This document shows, in pieces, positions 9,471-18,360 of a DNA stretch of 64,000 nt. A program made the translations under genes and the position numbers. The stretch comes from JABDMH01 sp965223165. Its GTDB lineage: Bacteria > Bacteroidota > Bacteroidia > Chitinophagales > Saprospiraceae. Within the stretch, counting starts at the first letter, position 1; each line of letters starts with the position of its first letter. Location of the stretch: positions 450,292 through 514,291 of the forward strand of contig CBDCVQ010000007.1 in assembly GCA_965223165.1 (NCBI GenBank), written 5' to 3'. The notes below the pieces were generated by a model. It saw only the letters and a program-made list of their open reading frames with translations. It did not search any database and was not told the DNA's origin.

Positions 9471-10560
9471 TTGAGCTTCTTCAAAATCAAAGTACGAGCG
9501 GCCCTGATGGCAGTTTCGTTCCTCCCATATTTCAGTGCCTCGCTGTCGGCCCAAGCTGCTCCTAAATATTACATTGCCCGCAAGGTAACGGACCCGATCC
9601 ACATCGATGGAGACGCAAAAGAAGCCTCCTGGACGTTGGCTCCGTGGTCCGACGACTTTATTGATATCGAGGGGTATATCATGCCTAATACCGTACGCGC
9701 GTGAAAATGCTTTGGGACGAAGAATATCTCTACATTTTTGCACAGAAGGAGGAACCCCATGTCTGGGCGACGCTTACTCGGCATGACGATATCATCTACC
9801 GCAATAACGATTTCGAAATATTCATTGATCCGGACGGGAACACTCACCAGTACTATGAGGTGGAGGTAAACGCCTTCAACACGGTCTTCGACCTCTTTCT
9901 TGATAAGCCCTATCGTCGCGGCGGACGGGCACATACCACCTGGACCTTGCATGGACTAAAGACTGCCGTCGCCGTCCAGGGCACTCTTAATGATGCTTCA
10001 GACATCGATGATGGCTGGTCGGTGGAATTGGCCATCCCGTGGTCAATCGACCGGAATGAGGACTCCCTTCGTTCCTATGCCCCGGAAAATGAATTTTGGC
10101 GCATTAATTTCTCTAGGGTCAACTGGGATTTTGAGTTAACAGGAACAAACTATGCCCGAAAAAAGGATTCTACTGAAAATTACTTAGATGAATATAACTG
10201 GGTATGGTCGCCCCAATGGCGATCAATATGCACTTACCAGAATATTGGGGATATGTCCATTTTTCACCGTCTGCACCTAGTGGCACCGGCAGCTTTACCC
10301 CACCGCCGGATGAACCGATAAAATGGCATCTATACGAGTTGTTTCGTCAGCTTGTACGTACACGCAGGCAGGTTGACGATTTCGAGAAGGGCGCGCGCCC
10401 TTCTGGTCGAGCAAGAGATAAGGGGTAAGCTGATCACCCCGCAACTCAATATCTCCTCCGCGGGTTGGGAACTACTTTGCGCAGCCCATTTACGCATTGC
10501 CTCCTCATGATAGATTCTAAAGGCAAATTCACCAGAAAGAAGAATTAGTCCTCACAGACT
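9471..10560 (+). pseudogene. CBM9-like (DOMON fold) secreted protein, multiply frameshifted
   Basis: The first frame gives a signal peptide and DPIHIDGDAKEASWTLAPWS, the opening of carbohydrate-binding family 9-like domains. It breaks near 9685: the next frame reads YRTRVKMLWDEEYLYIFAQ before its own GTG, then runs through NDFEIFIDPDG and WSVELAIPWS. A second break near 10210 moves WSPQW into AINMHLPEYWGYVHFS and EPIKWHLYELFRQLV. A third, near 10400, moves into LLVEQEIRGKLITPQLNISS, ending in a TGA near 10510. Each continuation matches the expected order of the family, so this is one decayed gene and not three. The intact family is secreted and binds glycans or acts in glycan metabolism; its function here is lost. 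Confidence 0.8.
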
Positions 10561-10816
10561 TTGACGGCGTTGCCATATGCATCCCGTCCGCCTTCGCTGG
10601 CAAGCGAAAAGAGGTGCCAGCGATTCAAAGATCGTATCACTTCAGCACATAGCGTTGACCGTTGACACTACCTGGATACGGGTGTCGTCCACCTATGTCA
10701 AGCTTGGCATATCTGAGGTCAATAGATCGCTGCCTACGCTCTTCCAGTACACCGGGGACCAGGGCTTCGGGCTCGACGGCTTGAGCCGAAACAATCACCG
10801 CCGAACCAAGCGTCCG

Positions 10817-11773
10817 TTACTCGCTGGACTCAGATGGCCACGCTCCGGCCAGGAATTTGTCGATCGTCGAAAACAAGATCGACGGCCGGTCGAAGAATGG
10901 CAGATGGCCTGCCTCCTCTAAGACAAATAGGCGGCTGTCGGGGATGATCTCATGCCACTCTCTTGATGCTGCTAGAGGTATTTCGTCGTAATCCCCGTGT
11001 ATGATGAGCGCTGGGCAATTGATGCCCTCACGGAGATTGCCAAAGTTCCAATCCCCGAACGAGGCGATCAAAGTCGGAAAGTGCCGACCCCACATAAGGT
11101 CGGGTCGCTCATTTTCACAGGTAAAAAAATCTTCCCGAAAGGTTTCGACCGCATCCTTGCGATACAACATCGGACCGTGCAGCAGCTTGTAGCTGTCCCG
11201 GATGTAGGAGACCAGGTCTCCAGACTCCTTAAATGCAGTTGCCACGGCGGCCATCTGACGGGCGTGACTGCTATCTCTTCTGGAATTCCAAGTCTTCTGG
11301 TAGCTATAGTAATGGGGATCCTTGCGTGGCGGAAGGGGACCGACGAGCACAATCCGATCCACCCGGTCTGGGTACGCTTCCGCATAGAGGGCAGCGATCG
11401 CACCTGAATAGGACCATCCCACATAGCTCAGCCGATCGAAGCGGAAGTGACGTCGGATGGCCTCGATATCATCAAGTTCGCCTTGCCATCCGATCATGGA
11501 AGTATCATGGATTGCAGAGGACTTGCCTCTTCCCCGTTGATCGTAGAGCACGATGGTGCGGTCGTCATTTGCCAGAGAACGAAATGTGGGAGACAGGTAC
11601 ATGCCGCCTGGGATCAGGATCTTTTGAGGCCCGTCTCCAAACTTCTCAAAGAAAATACGATGACCTTGATCGCCAACAATAAAGCCTTTATCCTCCTGGG
11701 GTAATTTGCCACTGGCGCAGCCAAGGCACAGGATTGCCACAAGGAATGGACTTAAAATAGTTGAGGTTCTCAT
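10817..11773 (-). CDS. Alpha/beta hydrolase lipoprotein
   Basis: The protein is 318 aa from the ATG at 11773, with a lipoprotein signal (LVAILCLGC, Cys at about residue 18). An upstream in-frame extension to 12067 overlaps the divergent cyclase gene and is rejected. Alpha/beta hydrolase features: oxyanion region IPGGMYLSP, LYDQRGRGKS, nucleophile elbow GWSYSGA (Ser), acid Asp in HGDYDEIP, and catalytic His in EEAGHLPFF. This order resembles proline iminopeptidase-like and esterase members; the RGRGKS motif is typical of them. It is anchored in a membrane facing the periplasm. Its start is 179 bp from the divergent cyclase gene, so the two may share a regulatory region. Confidence 0.85.
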   Translation of the reverse strand: MRTSTILSPFLVAILCLGCASGKLPQEDKGFIVGDQGHRIFFEKFGDGPQKILIPGGMYLSPTFRSLANDDRTIVLYDQRGRGKSSAIHDTSMIGWQGELDDIEAIRRHFRFDRLSYVGWSYSGAIAALYAEAYPDRVDRIVLVGPLPPRKDPHYYSYQKTWNSRRDSSHARQMAAVATAFKESGDLVSYIRDSYKLLHGPMLYRKDAVETFREDFFTCENERPDLMWGRHFPTLIASFGDWNFGNLREGINCPALIIHGDYDEIPLAASREWHEIIPDSRLFVLEEAGHLPFFDRPSILFSTIDKFLAGAWPSESSE

Positions 11774-11951
11774 AAGGTCTGCTCGGGCGATCCCAGTAGA
11801 TTGCCCATGTTTGATAAGATACAAATCTGACAAGCGAATTGCAGAATAACTCCTTCCATTTCCCGGTCTCGTCATCAACTTCGTCCGAATTGGCGAAAGG
11901 CCAGCCAGCTTTCGGATGAGATCCCGTATTTTAGGAGGTCTAGGTGCAACC

Positions 11952-13934
11952 ATGGATTCCGAACGTCGATTGTCAGCGATCATGTTTGCCGACATCGTCG
12001 GATACACGCAGCTTATGGCCGGAGACGAGAAGAAGGCCATGCTAGCGCTACGCCAATTCAAGGACATCGCGCTGCCTATCGTGGAGGAGTATCGTGGTCA
12101 ATGGCACAAAGATCTCGGCGATGGCGCTCTTTGCAGCTTTGGTAGCGCCGTAGAAGCCATTCAGGGTGCCATCGCAATCCAAAAACAACTGCACGCCGTA
12201 GCTGACTTCAAGGTGCGAATCGGCCTTCACACCGGCGAGGTCACCCTCCAGGCTGAGGACATCTTCGGAGACAGCGTCAATGTGGCGGCAAGGATACAGT
12301 CGGCCGCTACCCCTGGCGAAATCTGCATTTCGCAGCGCCTGTACGAGAATGTACGCAACCGAGACGAGTTTGACATCATCCGACTGGGCCCGGTCGCCAT
12401 GAAGGGCATCGCGGAGCCGATGATATTGTACCGAGTGCCAGTGACCGGTGGGTCCGCTAAGGCCCAGCCCCCACGCTTACACACTCCCGTCGAAGACCGG
12501 CCTCTGCTCTTGATACTGCCCTTCGACAATCTGAGCTCCAACGGAGACACGGACTTCTTCAGCGATGGCCTCACGGATGAGTTGATCACCGATCTTTCCA
12601 AAATTAGAAGCCTGCACGTGGTGGCCCGCAACTCAAGCATGAAACTGAAGGACAGCGACGAAGACGTAATGGCCGTAGCGCGGCGCATGGATGTCAAATT
12701 TGTCCTGCAGGGAAGTGTCCGAAAAGCCGCAAGCAACTTGCGGATCAGTGCTCAATTGGTGGACGTCGTCAGACAAACCACCATTTGGGCAGAACGCTAC
12801 AAAGGTGCGCCCGAGGATATTTTTGACTTTCAAGAAGAGGTGTCCCGGTCCATCGTCTCGGCCCTGGATCTGAAGCTCAGCCGACGTGAAGCGGACTTAC
12901 TTTCGGCTCGACCCTTCACCAATCTGATGGCCTACGAGTATTACCTGAGAGCGCGGCGTGATATCTTTAGTTTTCGGGAGGGCTCACTGCACCTGGCCAA
13001 AGAAAATCTGGAGAAGGGAAGGGCGTTGATCGGAGATAATGCGCTCATCCTTTACGGCCTGGGTATGGTCGCCTTTCAGGAAGTGAACGCAGGTTTGAGC
13101 GACAACCCCGAGGAGACGCTTGATCTGATGGCATCCTATGGCGGCGAACTTCTTGCTAAAGACCCTGGTAGTCACCTGGGTCATACGTTGTCTGGCTTGG
13201 CACTGGCAGTTAGTCATGCGAATCTGCTCGAGGCGATGCCCTCCTTCATTGAGGCTTATCACTCCGATCCTCACAACCCCGATATCCTCGTCTGGTTGGG
13301 CGTCGGCCTAATGTCTACCGGACAGTTGGACATATCCCGCAAAATCGTAGAAGAATTGGCCCGAATCGATCCGCTGGAACCGCTCGGTCACCTGCTCGTG
13401 GGCTACAACGCGTTTTTCCGGGGCGATTTTCAAGAAGCCTTGCCACATCTCGAGCGGTCGCTGGAGGTTGATGCCGAAGTCACGGTATCCTTGTGGTGTG
13501 CCGTACGATTGTATGCAGCAGCCGATCAACTTGCGGAGGCACACAAACATCTCAAGCGCCTGCAAGCCCTCGTTCCCGATTCCCCTTTTACCGAATCGGC
13601 AAGGCTCTTCCTGGCGGCTATCGATGGCGACCAAGGTGTACTTTCCCAACCGCTTTCTGAAAACCTTCGGCAGTGGGCCGCACGCGATGGCGAATGGGGG
13701 CAAATACTGGTCGACACGTATGCACTAGCAGGGATGAAGGACGAGGCTTTGCACTGGCTAGAAACCTGCAGCAAGGCAGGCTTTGTCAATCACCCGTTCC
13801 TGGCGCATCATGATCCCTTCCTTTCTCAGGTCAGAAACGATCCGAAATTTTCGAAAAAGTTGGAGGAACTGTATGGTGTCTGGTTTGACTTCAATGGCAG
13901 GGTCGAGGCATTGATGGCAGAAGGATCACCCTGA
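11952..13934 (+). CDS. Class III nucleotide cyclase with TolB-like and TPR regions
   Basis: The protein is 660 aa from the ATG at 11952 (MDSERR, matching the starts of its two paralogues). Residues 1-165 form a class III cyclase domain with all key residues: metal Asp14 and Asp57, adenine-selecting Lys53 and Asp103, and transition-state Asn110 and Arg114. It should therefore make cAMP. About 190-330 is a TolB N-terminal-like (COG5616-type) module, LLLILPFDNLSSNGDTDFFS to VKFVLQGSVRK. Residues 340-650 are TPR-like helices. There is no TM segment between cyclase and TolB part, unlike the paralogue at 13954. The gene converges on that paralogue with a 19-bp gap. TPRs may sense a protein partner. 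Confidence 0.9.
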   Translation: MDSERRLSAIMFADIVGYTQLMAGDEKKAMLALRQFKDIALPIVEEYRGQWHKDLGDGALCSFGSAVEAIQGAIAIQKQLHAVADFKVRIGLHTGEVTLQAEDIFGDSVNVAARIQSAATPGEICISQRLYENVRNRDEFDIIRLGPVAMKGIAEPMILYRVPVTGGSAKAQPPRLHTPVEDRPLLLILPFDNLSSNGDTDFFSDGLTDELITDLSKIRSLHVVARNSSMKLKDSDEDVMAVARRMDVKFVLQGSVRKAASNLRISAQLVDVVRQTTIWAERYKGAPEDIFDFQEEVSRSIVSALDLKLSRREADLLSARPFTNLMAYEYYLRARRDIFSFREGSLHLAKENLEKGRALIGDNALILYGLGMVAFQEVNAGLSDNPEETLDLMASYGGELLAKDPGSHLGHTLSGLALAVSHANLLEAMPSFIEAYHSDPHNPDILVWLGVGLMSTGQLDISRKIVEELARIDPLEPLGHLLVGYNAFFRGDFQEALPHLERSLEVDAEVTVSLWCAVRLYAAADQLAEAHKHLKRLQALVPDSPFTESARLFLAAIDGDQGVLSQPLSENLRQWAARDGEWGQILVDTYALAGMKDEALHWLETCSKAGFVNHPFLAHHDPFLSQVRNDPKFSKKLEELYGVWFDFNGRVEALMAEGSP

Positions 13935-13953
13935 GCAGCTAAGTGGGAAAGCT

Positions 13954-16269
13954 CTATTTATCAAGGGATGCCACAAGCGCCAGGTACTCTGCTGAGTCCC
14001 TGATCGGGTCATAACGTGGATCGGCCATTACACTATGAATGGTATGGGGTCCAGGAATAGAAAAGAGCTTTCGCAGTGCCTGAACGGCGGGTCCTGCCTC
14101 TCCCAGTTGGGCATAGATCATGGCCAGTCCCTCGAGATTAAATGGACCACTGTAAGCCTCTTTTTCCGGTGGCACCAGTTGCAAAGCGCGATCGCCATGC
14201 TGGATGGCGGCCTCTCGTCGCCCTAAACCTGCATAGGCCAATCCAAGCGCTCGGTGCACCCGATCATCTTGCTGGTCAGTTCGCGCTTTCGCATCCAACA
14301 GTCCCACAGCTTCCTTGAAATATTCTCCGGCCGTGGCATCATCGCCCATCGCAGCATAGGTCCAGCCTCGCCAAAGTGATATCGGCTCAAATCCATCTTG
14401 CCATTCATTCACCTGTAGGCTTCCAACCTGCGCTACTTCCAATAGTTGGGCAAATCTTCGCTGCAAGAACAAATCATACCAGTAGCCGTCAAGTGTACCC
14501 TGCGAGGCACTCCTAAGCGCCTGGTATGCATCAAATCTGCCCGTCTGGTGAATAGCTTGCTCGGCCATCTGTAGTGGAATCCAAGTTCTGGAAGGATTCA
14601 AATCAAAGGCCAATTGATACAGTTGGGCGGCCCGGTCGTACTGCCGCAGCCAGCGATGGGTGATGGCCAATTGGAAGACAGGCACATCAGATCGTGGATC
14701 TAGCTTCATAGCTCGTTCCAGGGCGCTAATGGCCTCTTGCCAGTGGCCGGCCCTCCTATGTATGTACCCCTCCAACAAAGCCAGAAACCCCTCTCCACGC
14801 AGTCCTGTCTCGGCCAAACGCAGGGATTCCAGCGCCTGATCATAGTCCTTTTCCACGCGATAGTGGTAGGCAGCTTTTGCATAGTGGGCCTCGGGTAGGT
14901 CTAGCGCTAGGGCCAGGGCCCGATCAGCCGCAGAGGAGGCCGCTTGCTTCCGGTCGTCTGATCGATCCCAACGGCGCAGGACAAACCACGAATGGATATC
15001 AGACACCATCGCATAGGCCAAGGCAAAACCAGGGTCTAGCGTAGTGGCTTTGTCATAGAATACGATCGCTGTCTCCATGTCCTCTCGTGGGGCCTCCACC
15101 ATGAGATTGCTCAATGTAAAGGCACGGAGATAGGCATCATAGGCCTGGAGATTGGTGGTCGATTGCAACGCAATCCGCTTGGATTCCTCTGTCGAGATCA
15201 CGGCACCGAGTTCACCGCAAATGGTACGTGCTATATCGCTCTGAATGTTCAACAGATCGACAGCAGTAAGTTGTCGGTCGTAGGATTCTGCCCAGACCTG
15301 TTGATCATTTTTGGTGTCGCTCAGGGAAACATAAATTCGAACCCGGTCATTGCTACGTTGTACGCTGCCACCCAGCAGATAGCCAACGCCCAGTTCGTTG
15401 CCGATTGCACGTGAAGTCTTAGTAGAGTTCCGATAGTCCATCACCGAGTTTCGCGAAAGAACAGTCAAGCCCGAGACCTTGGCCAATCGGGTCCGAAGTT
15501 CATCCTGCATACCATCAGTGAAGTACAGGTCCTCCAGCAAGCCGCTTCGATTTTCAAAGGGTAGCACGGCCACCGACAAATCTGCTTTGGAAAGATCTAA
15601 GGGTGGCAGTGAAGCTGAATCCCCACGACCCTCTGTATATGAAGGCACCCCGATATACAAATAGACTAGGAGGATCAGCGCTATTGCGATCCCACCCACC
15701 AGGAGCAGGATTTTGGATGTGCGGGGTCTCGTTTGTCGTAATGGTACTGATCTTTTGTACTCCTCAGGAATGCTCTCTACCTGTACTGCGTATACCTTGA
15801 CCGGTTCATCCACGTTTTTCAGTTGGTGCTCACCCAGGTACGTGCACTCCACCCCTTCCTTGTTGCGCATGTTGCGGTATATGGTTTCAGACACGAGCAA
15901 CTGTCCACTGTCTGCAATGCCTTCGATCCGCGATGCCACATTGACACCATCGCCGTAAAACTCCTCTCCTTCCACCGTCACTTCGCCAAGATGGATGCCA
16001 ATGCGCAAATTCAAATCATCGTTGCCCTTTGTCGCCACCAATAGCGCTCCGGCGCAATAGACCGCATCCGAAATGGTCTCGAAGCTAGCAAGTACGCCAT
16101 CTCCCATTTCTTTCAGCCAATGACCGTGGTATCTCTTTAAAAGATCCTGATGAATCTGCTTGTTTTCTCTCAGGGTAGACAGCGCCCTCTTTTCATCCCG
16201 ACCCATCAAGGCAGTATAGCCCACGATGTCCGTAAACATGATCACAGCCAGTCGGCGCTTGGAATCCAT
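13954..16269 (-). CDS. Class III nucleotide cyclase, TM-anchored, with TolB-like and TPR regions
   Basis: A product of 771 aa from MDSKRR at 16269. The cyclase domain has metal Asp14/Asp57, Lys53, Asn110 and Arg114, but Glu103 in place of the adenine-selecting Asp; Glu may still accept adenine. A single TM helix (about 195-215, ILLLVGGIAIALILLVYLYI) follows, putting the TolB-like module (LSVAVLPFENRS to VGYLLGGSVQRS) and eight or so TPRs in the periplasm if the cyclase is cytoplasmic. This would let a periplasmic protein signal be turned into a cyclic nucleotide. A near-consensus -7 element (TACCTTTA) lies 18 bp upstream. It converges with the similar gene at 11952. Confidence 0.9.
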   Translation of the reverse strand: MDSKRRLAVIMFTDIVGYTALMGRDEKRALSTLRENKQIHQDLLKRYHGHWLKEMGDGVLASFETISDAVYCAGALLVATKGNDDLNLRIGIHLGEVTVEGEEFYGDGVNVASRIEGIADSGQLLVSETIYRNMRNKEGVECTYLGEHQLKNVDEPVKVYAVQVESIPEEYKRSVPLRQTRPRTSKILLLVGGIAIALILLVYLYIGVPSYTEGRGDSASLPPLDLSKADLSVAVLPFENRSGLLEDLYFTDGMQDELRTRLAKVSGLTVLSRNSVMDYRNSTKTSRAIGNELGVGYLLGGSVQRSNDRVRIYVSLSDTKNDQQVWAESYDRQLTAVDLLNIQSDIARTICGELGAVISTEESKRIALQSTTNLQAYDAYLRAFTLSNLMVEAPREDMETAIVFYDKATTLDPGFALAYAMVSDIHSWFVLRRWDRSDDRKQAASSAADRALALALDLPEAHYAKAAYHYRVEKDYDQALESLRLAETGLRGEGFLALLEGYIHRRAGHWQEAISALERAMKLDPRSDVPVFQLAITHRWLRQYDRAAQLYQLAFDLNPSRTWIPLQMAEQAIHQTGRFDAYQALRSASQGTLDGYWYDLFLQRRFAQLLEVAQVGSLQVNEWQDGFEPISLWRGWTYAAMGDDATAGEYFKEAVGLLDAKARTDQQDDRVHRALGLAYAGLGRREAAIQHGDRALQLVPPEKEAYSGPFNLEGLAMIYAQLGEAGPAVQALRKLFSIPGPHTIHSVMADPRYDPIRDSAEYLALVASLDK

Positions 16270-16286
16270 TGGATAAGAGGTTATTC

Positions 16287-16294
16287 TAAAGGTA
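16287..16294 (-). promoter_or_regulatory. Possible Bacteroidota -7 element
   Basis: TACCTTTA on the minus strand differs from TAnnTTTG by one base and lies 18-25 bp upstream of the MDSKRR start. A TTG triplet further upstream could serve as the -33 element, but its spacing is not decisive. Confidence 0.35.
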
Positions 16295-16355
16295 GTCAAT
16301 GGGCCTGTAAATCAGAAGAGTCACCACAAGGTGGACTTGGCTCTCCCCTAGCATC

Positions 16356-16595
16356 TCACGGAGTCAAGCTGTCGATCGAAGCACAAACCTCGTTGATGGC
16401 AGTGATTAATGCTTGATATTGCGGCAGTACGCGGGTGCGTAGTCGATCCAATTTTCCTCTCACTAGATTTTCAAGGAATGGGTCTGCAAGCACCCTGTGC
16501 AAATCCAGCGGGACCAGCGAGCCGTTTTCTCCCATTTTGAATTCCGTATAGTAGTAGGGCATCACTTGCTCGCGCACAAATTCTGCGTCGATCAT
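16356..16595 (-). pseudogene. DUF6090-like C-terminal remnant
   Basis: An open stretch of 79 codons encodes a helical piece (FVREQVMPYYYTEFKMGENG, then VLADPFLENLVRGKLDRLRT and a closing ALITAINEVCASIDS). Its order and ending resemble the C-terminal helices of the DUF6090-type protein at 24630 (an NYPSLMQDKELLGALKDV block and a closing IISQIEREIE). It has no N-terminal membrane helix or plausible start, and is joined at its 5' side to a cyclase fragment in another frame. I read it as the tail of a lost membrane gene. The family link is an inference from pattern only. Confidence 0.45.
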
Positions 16596-16687
16596 GCCAG
16601 GGCGGCATGCCGATCCACCCCCATAAGCGAGGTGTACCCGACGATGTCGGTAAACATGATGGCTGCCAAACGTTGTGAAGATTCCAT
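16592..16687 (-). pseudogene. Class III cyclase N-terminal remnant
   Basis: From the ATG at 16687 the frame reads MESSQRLAAIMFTDIVGYTS, then LMGVDRHAALA and a stop. This is the first 31 residues of the cyclase paralogues here, including the metal Asp14 and the L-M-G-x-D segment. The sequence then jumps directly into the DUF6090-like tail. This is a deletion chimera of two gene types found intact elsewhere in the window. Confidence 0.8.
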
Positions 16688-16793
16688 GGCAAGACGCTGA
16701 CTAAAGTTAAGGATTGCCCCGTTAAGCGATATGGCTCGTCTTGGGAGTAGTCACCCCGAATGGAATTGAAAATTGTCTCTGATTGCTACTAAA

Positions 16794-16840
16794 AAGGGCA
16801 GGCGATCCATCGAAAGCTTCGAACGTCATCACCTGCCCTT
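16794..16840 (-). terminator. Terminator of the SusC/SusD operon
   Basis: A 13-bp stem (AAGGGCAGGTGAT with ATCGCCTGCCCTT, one G-U pair) encloses a loop of about 21 bases and is followed by TTTTT on the minus strand. It lies 27 bp past the SusD stop. Confidence 0.8.
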
Positions 16841-16867
16841 GTCGCAAATCAATGAAGGGGGATTACC

Positions 16868-18334
16868 CTAGTAACCCGGATTTTGTACGAGTGCCGGATT
16901 TGCATCTAATTCTGTCTGCGGTATCGGAAAGAGCACATGATGTGCCTGAGCTAATGTCTTTCCTCTCTCCTGTGCCGAGGAGATAAATTTGCCATGCCGG
17001 ATCAGATCTTGTCTACGCAATCCCTCCGTAAAGAACTCCCAACCCCTCTCTACCAGAATCTGGTCTCTTAGCGACTCCTTGCTTGGAAAATCAGCCAAAC
17101 TATAAAGTGGGGCCTCGGCGCGCGCCCTTACTTCGTTGAGCAAGTCAATCGCTTCCTGCGTCGGGCCATTCAGTTCGTTAAGGGCCTCCGCTCTCGAGAT
17201 GAGCACTTCTGCATATCGCATGATCGGCATATCATTACCATGCTGGGCTCCCAGCGCATTGGGGTCCGGGCTGAATTTAAAACTACGTGGATACTTCTTC
17301 TCTACGCCAGGCGTAATCTCATCCCTCAGCAGATCCACGAGATCTCCGCCCTTGTTCACGTAGCTCTTCAGTATCCAGCCAAATGTACCATTGACTGGAT
17401 CATACTCCAGCGCTCGGCGATCGTCCGGATGAAATGAATCCACAAACCATCGCCACAATTGAAACTGTGCCCCGTAATTAACTTGCCCTGTCTGATATCC
17501 CACCGGATACGCATGCGGAGTGTAGTTCCACCCAGGCCCGGTAGTCAATGATTCAAAGACAAAAATTAATTCATCATTGCCCTCATTTTCTACGCTAAAG
17601 AGGCCTTCGACCGGCGTAAACAGTTTGTACTTATTCAGGGCGATCACCTGTGCACAGGCGTCAGCACATTTTTGCCACTCTTTCGCATTAAGCATGACCC
17701 GAGCCAATAGAGCTAATGCGGAGCCCTTGCTCGCCTTGCCTGACAGTTCTGCATCCACTGGCAAATTGGCAGCAGCCTCCTTCAACTCTGACTCCAGAAA
17801 GGCCAGCACCTCTTGCGACGAGTTTCGCTCCACCTCCAGGTTGAGCTCCTTGGCAGAGGTAATCAGCGGCACCCCTCCAAAGAAGTCGTGCAACACATAA
17901 TAATTAAATGCCCGCAAGAACTGCGCTTCTCCCTTTAGAGCACCAATCTTATCCACCGGTAATGCTGTGACCTCATCAATGTTATCAAGTAGAGAGTTGG
18001 CATTCCGAATTGCTTCATATAATTCACGCCAATTATTTCGAAAAAAACTATTGCTGGGGAGCCACTGAAAATTGGCAAAGGTTGCGGCCGGGGCAGCATA
18101 GCCACCACCCCTTTCCAGTTGCAGATCTGTCGTCCATCCGGCAAAACTAAACCAGGTCTCCCTATACAGCGGTCGTGATTGTCTATAAGACGCGGTCAGC
18201 ACCGCATTGATACCTGCTTCTGAATTGAGAAACGAAGCCGGATCATACTCCGTGAATACCTGTTCCTCCAGGAAATCATTACATCCCGAGCCAACAAACA
18301 GAGCGACGATTAATAATGATTTAATATATTTCAT
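16868..18334 (-). CDS. RagB/SusD family nutrient-binding lipoprotein
   Basis: The 488-aa protein has a lipoprotein signal with lipobox VGSGC (Cys at about 18), then the SusD start NDFLEEQ. SusD blocks are clear: LYEAIRNANSLLDNI, GEAQFLRAFNYYVLHDFFGG, RVMLNAKEWQKCADACAQVI, IMRYAEVLISRAEALNELNG, and a C-terminal ILVERGWEFFTEGLRRQDLI with a closing ALVQNPGY. The helical scaffold includes TPR-like pairs. It sits on the cell surface and hands a nutrient, usually a glycan or peptide, to the SusC transporter encoded 26 bp upstream. No glycoside hydrolase or protease is in the operon, so the ligand is unknown. Confidence 0.95.
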   Translation of the reverse strand: MKYIKSLLIVALFVGSGCNDFLEEQVFTEYDPASFLNSEAGINAVLTASYRQSRPLYRETWFSFAGWTTDLQLERGGGYAAPAATFANFQWLPSNSFFRNNWRELYEAIRNANSLLDNIDEVTALPVDKIGALKGEAQFLRAFNYYVLHDFFGGVPLITSAKELNLEVERNSSQEVLAFLESELKEAAANLPVDAELSGKASKGSALALLARVMLNAKEWQKCADACAQVIALNKYKLFTPVEGLFSVENEGNDELIFVFESLTTGPGWNYTPHAYPVGYQTGQVNYGAQFQLWRWFVDSFHPDDRRALEYDPVNGTFGWILKSYVNKGGDLVDLLRDEITPGVEKKYPRSFKFSPDPNALGAQHGNDMPIMRYAEVLISRAEALNELNGPTQEAIDLLNEVRARAEAPLYSLADFPSKESLRDQILVERGWEFFTEGLRRQDLIRHGKFISSAQERGKTLAQAHHVLFPIPQTELDANPALVQNPGY

Positions 18335-18360
18335 AATATTAATATTTCCAATTTCACAAA

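Noticed and set aside
10577..10921. 114-codon ORF after the CBM9-like pseudogene
   Set aside because: No domain, overlaps the 3' end of the hydrolase gene, and codon use looks random.
11774..12067. N-terminal extension of the alpha/beta hydrolase
   Set aside because: It overlaps the cyclase gene and puts a second start ahead of a clear lipoprotein signal.
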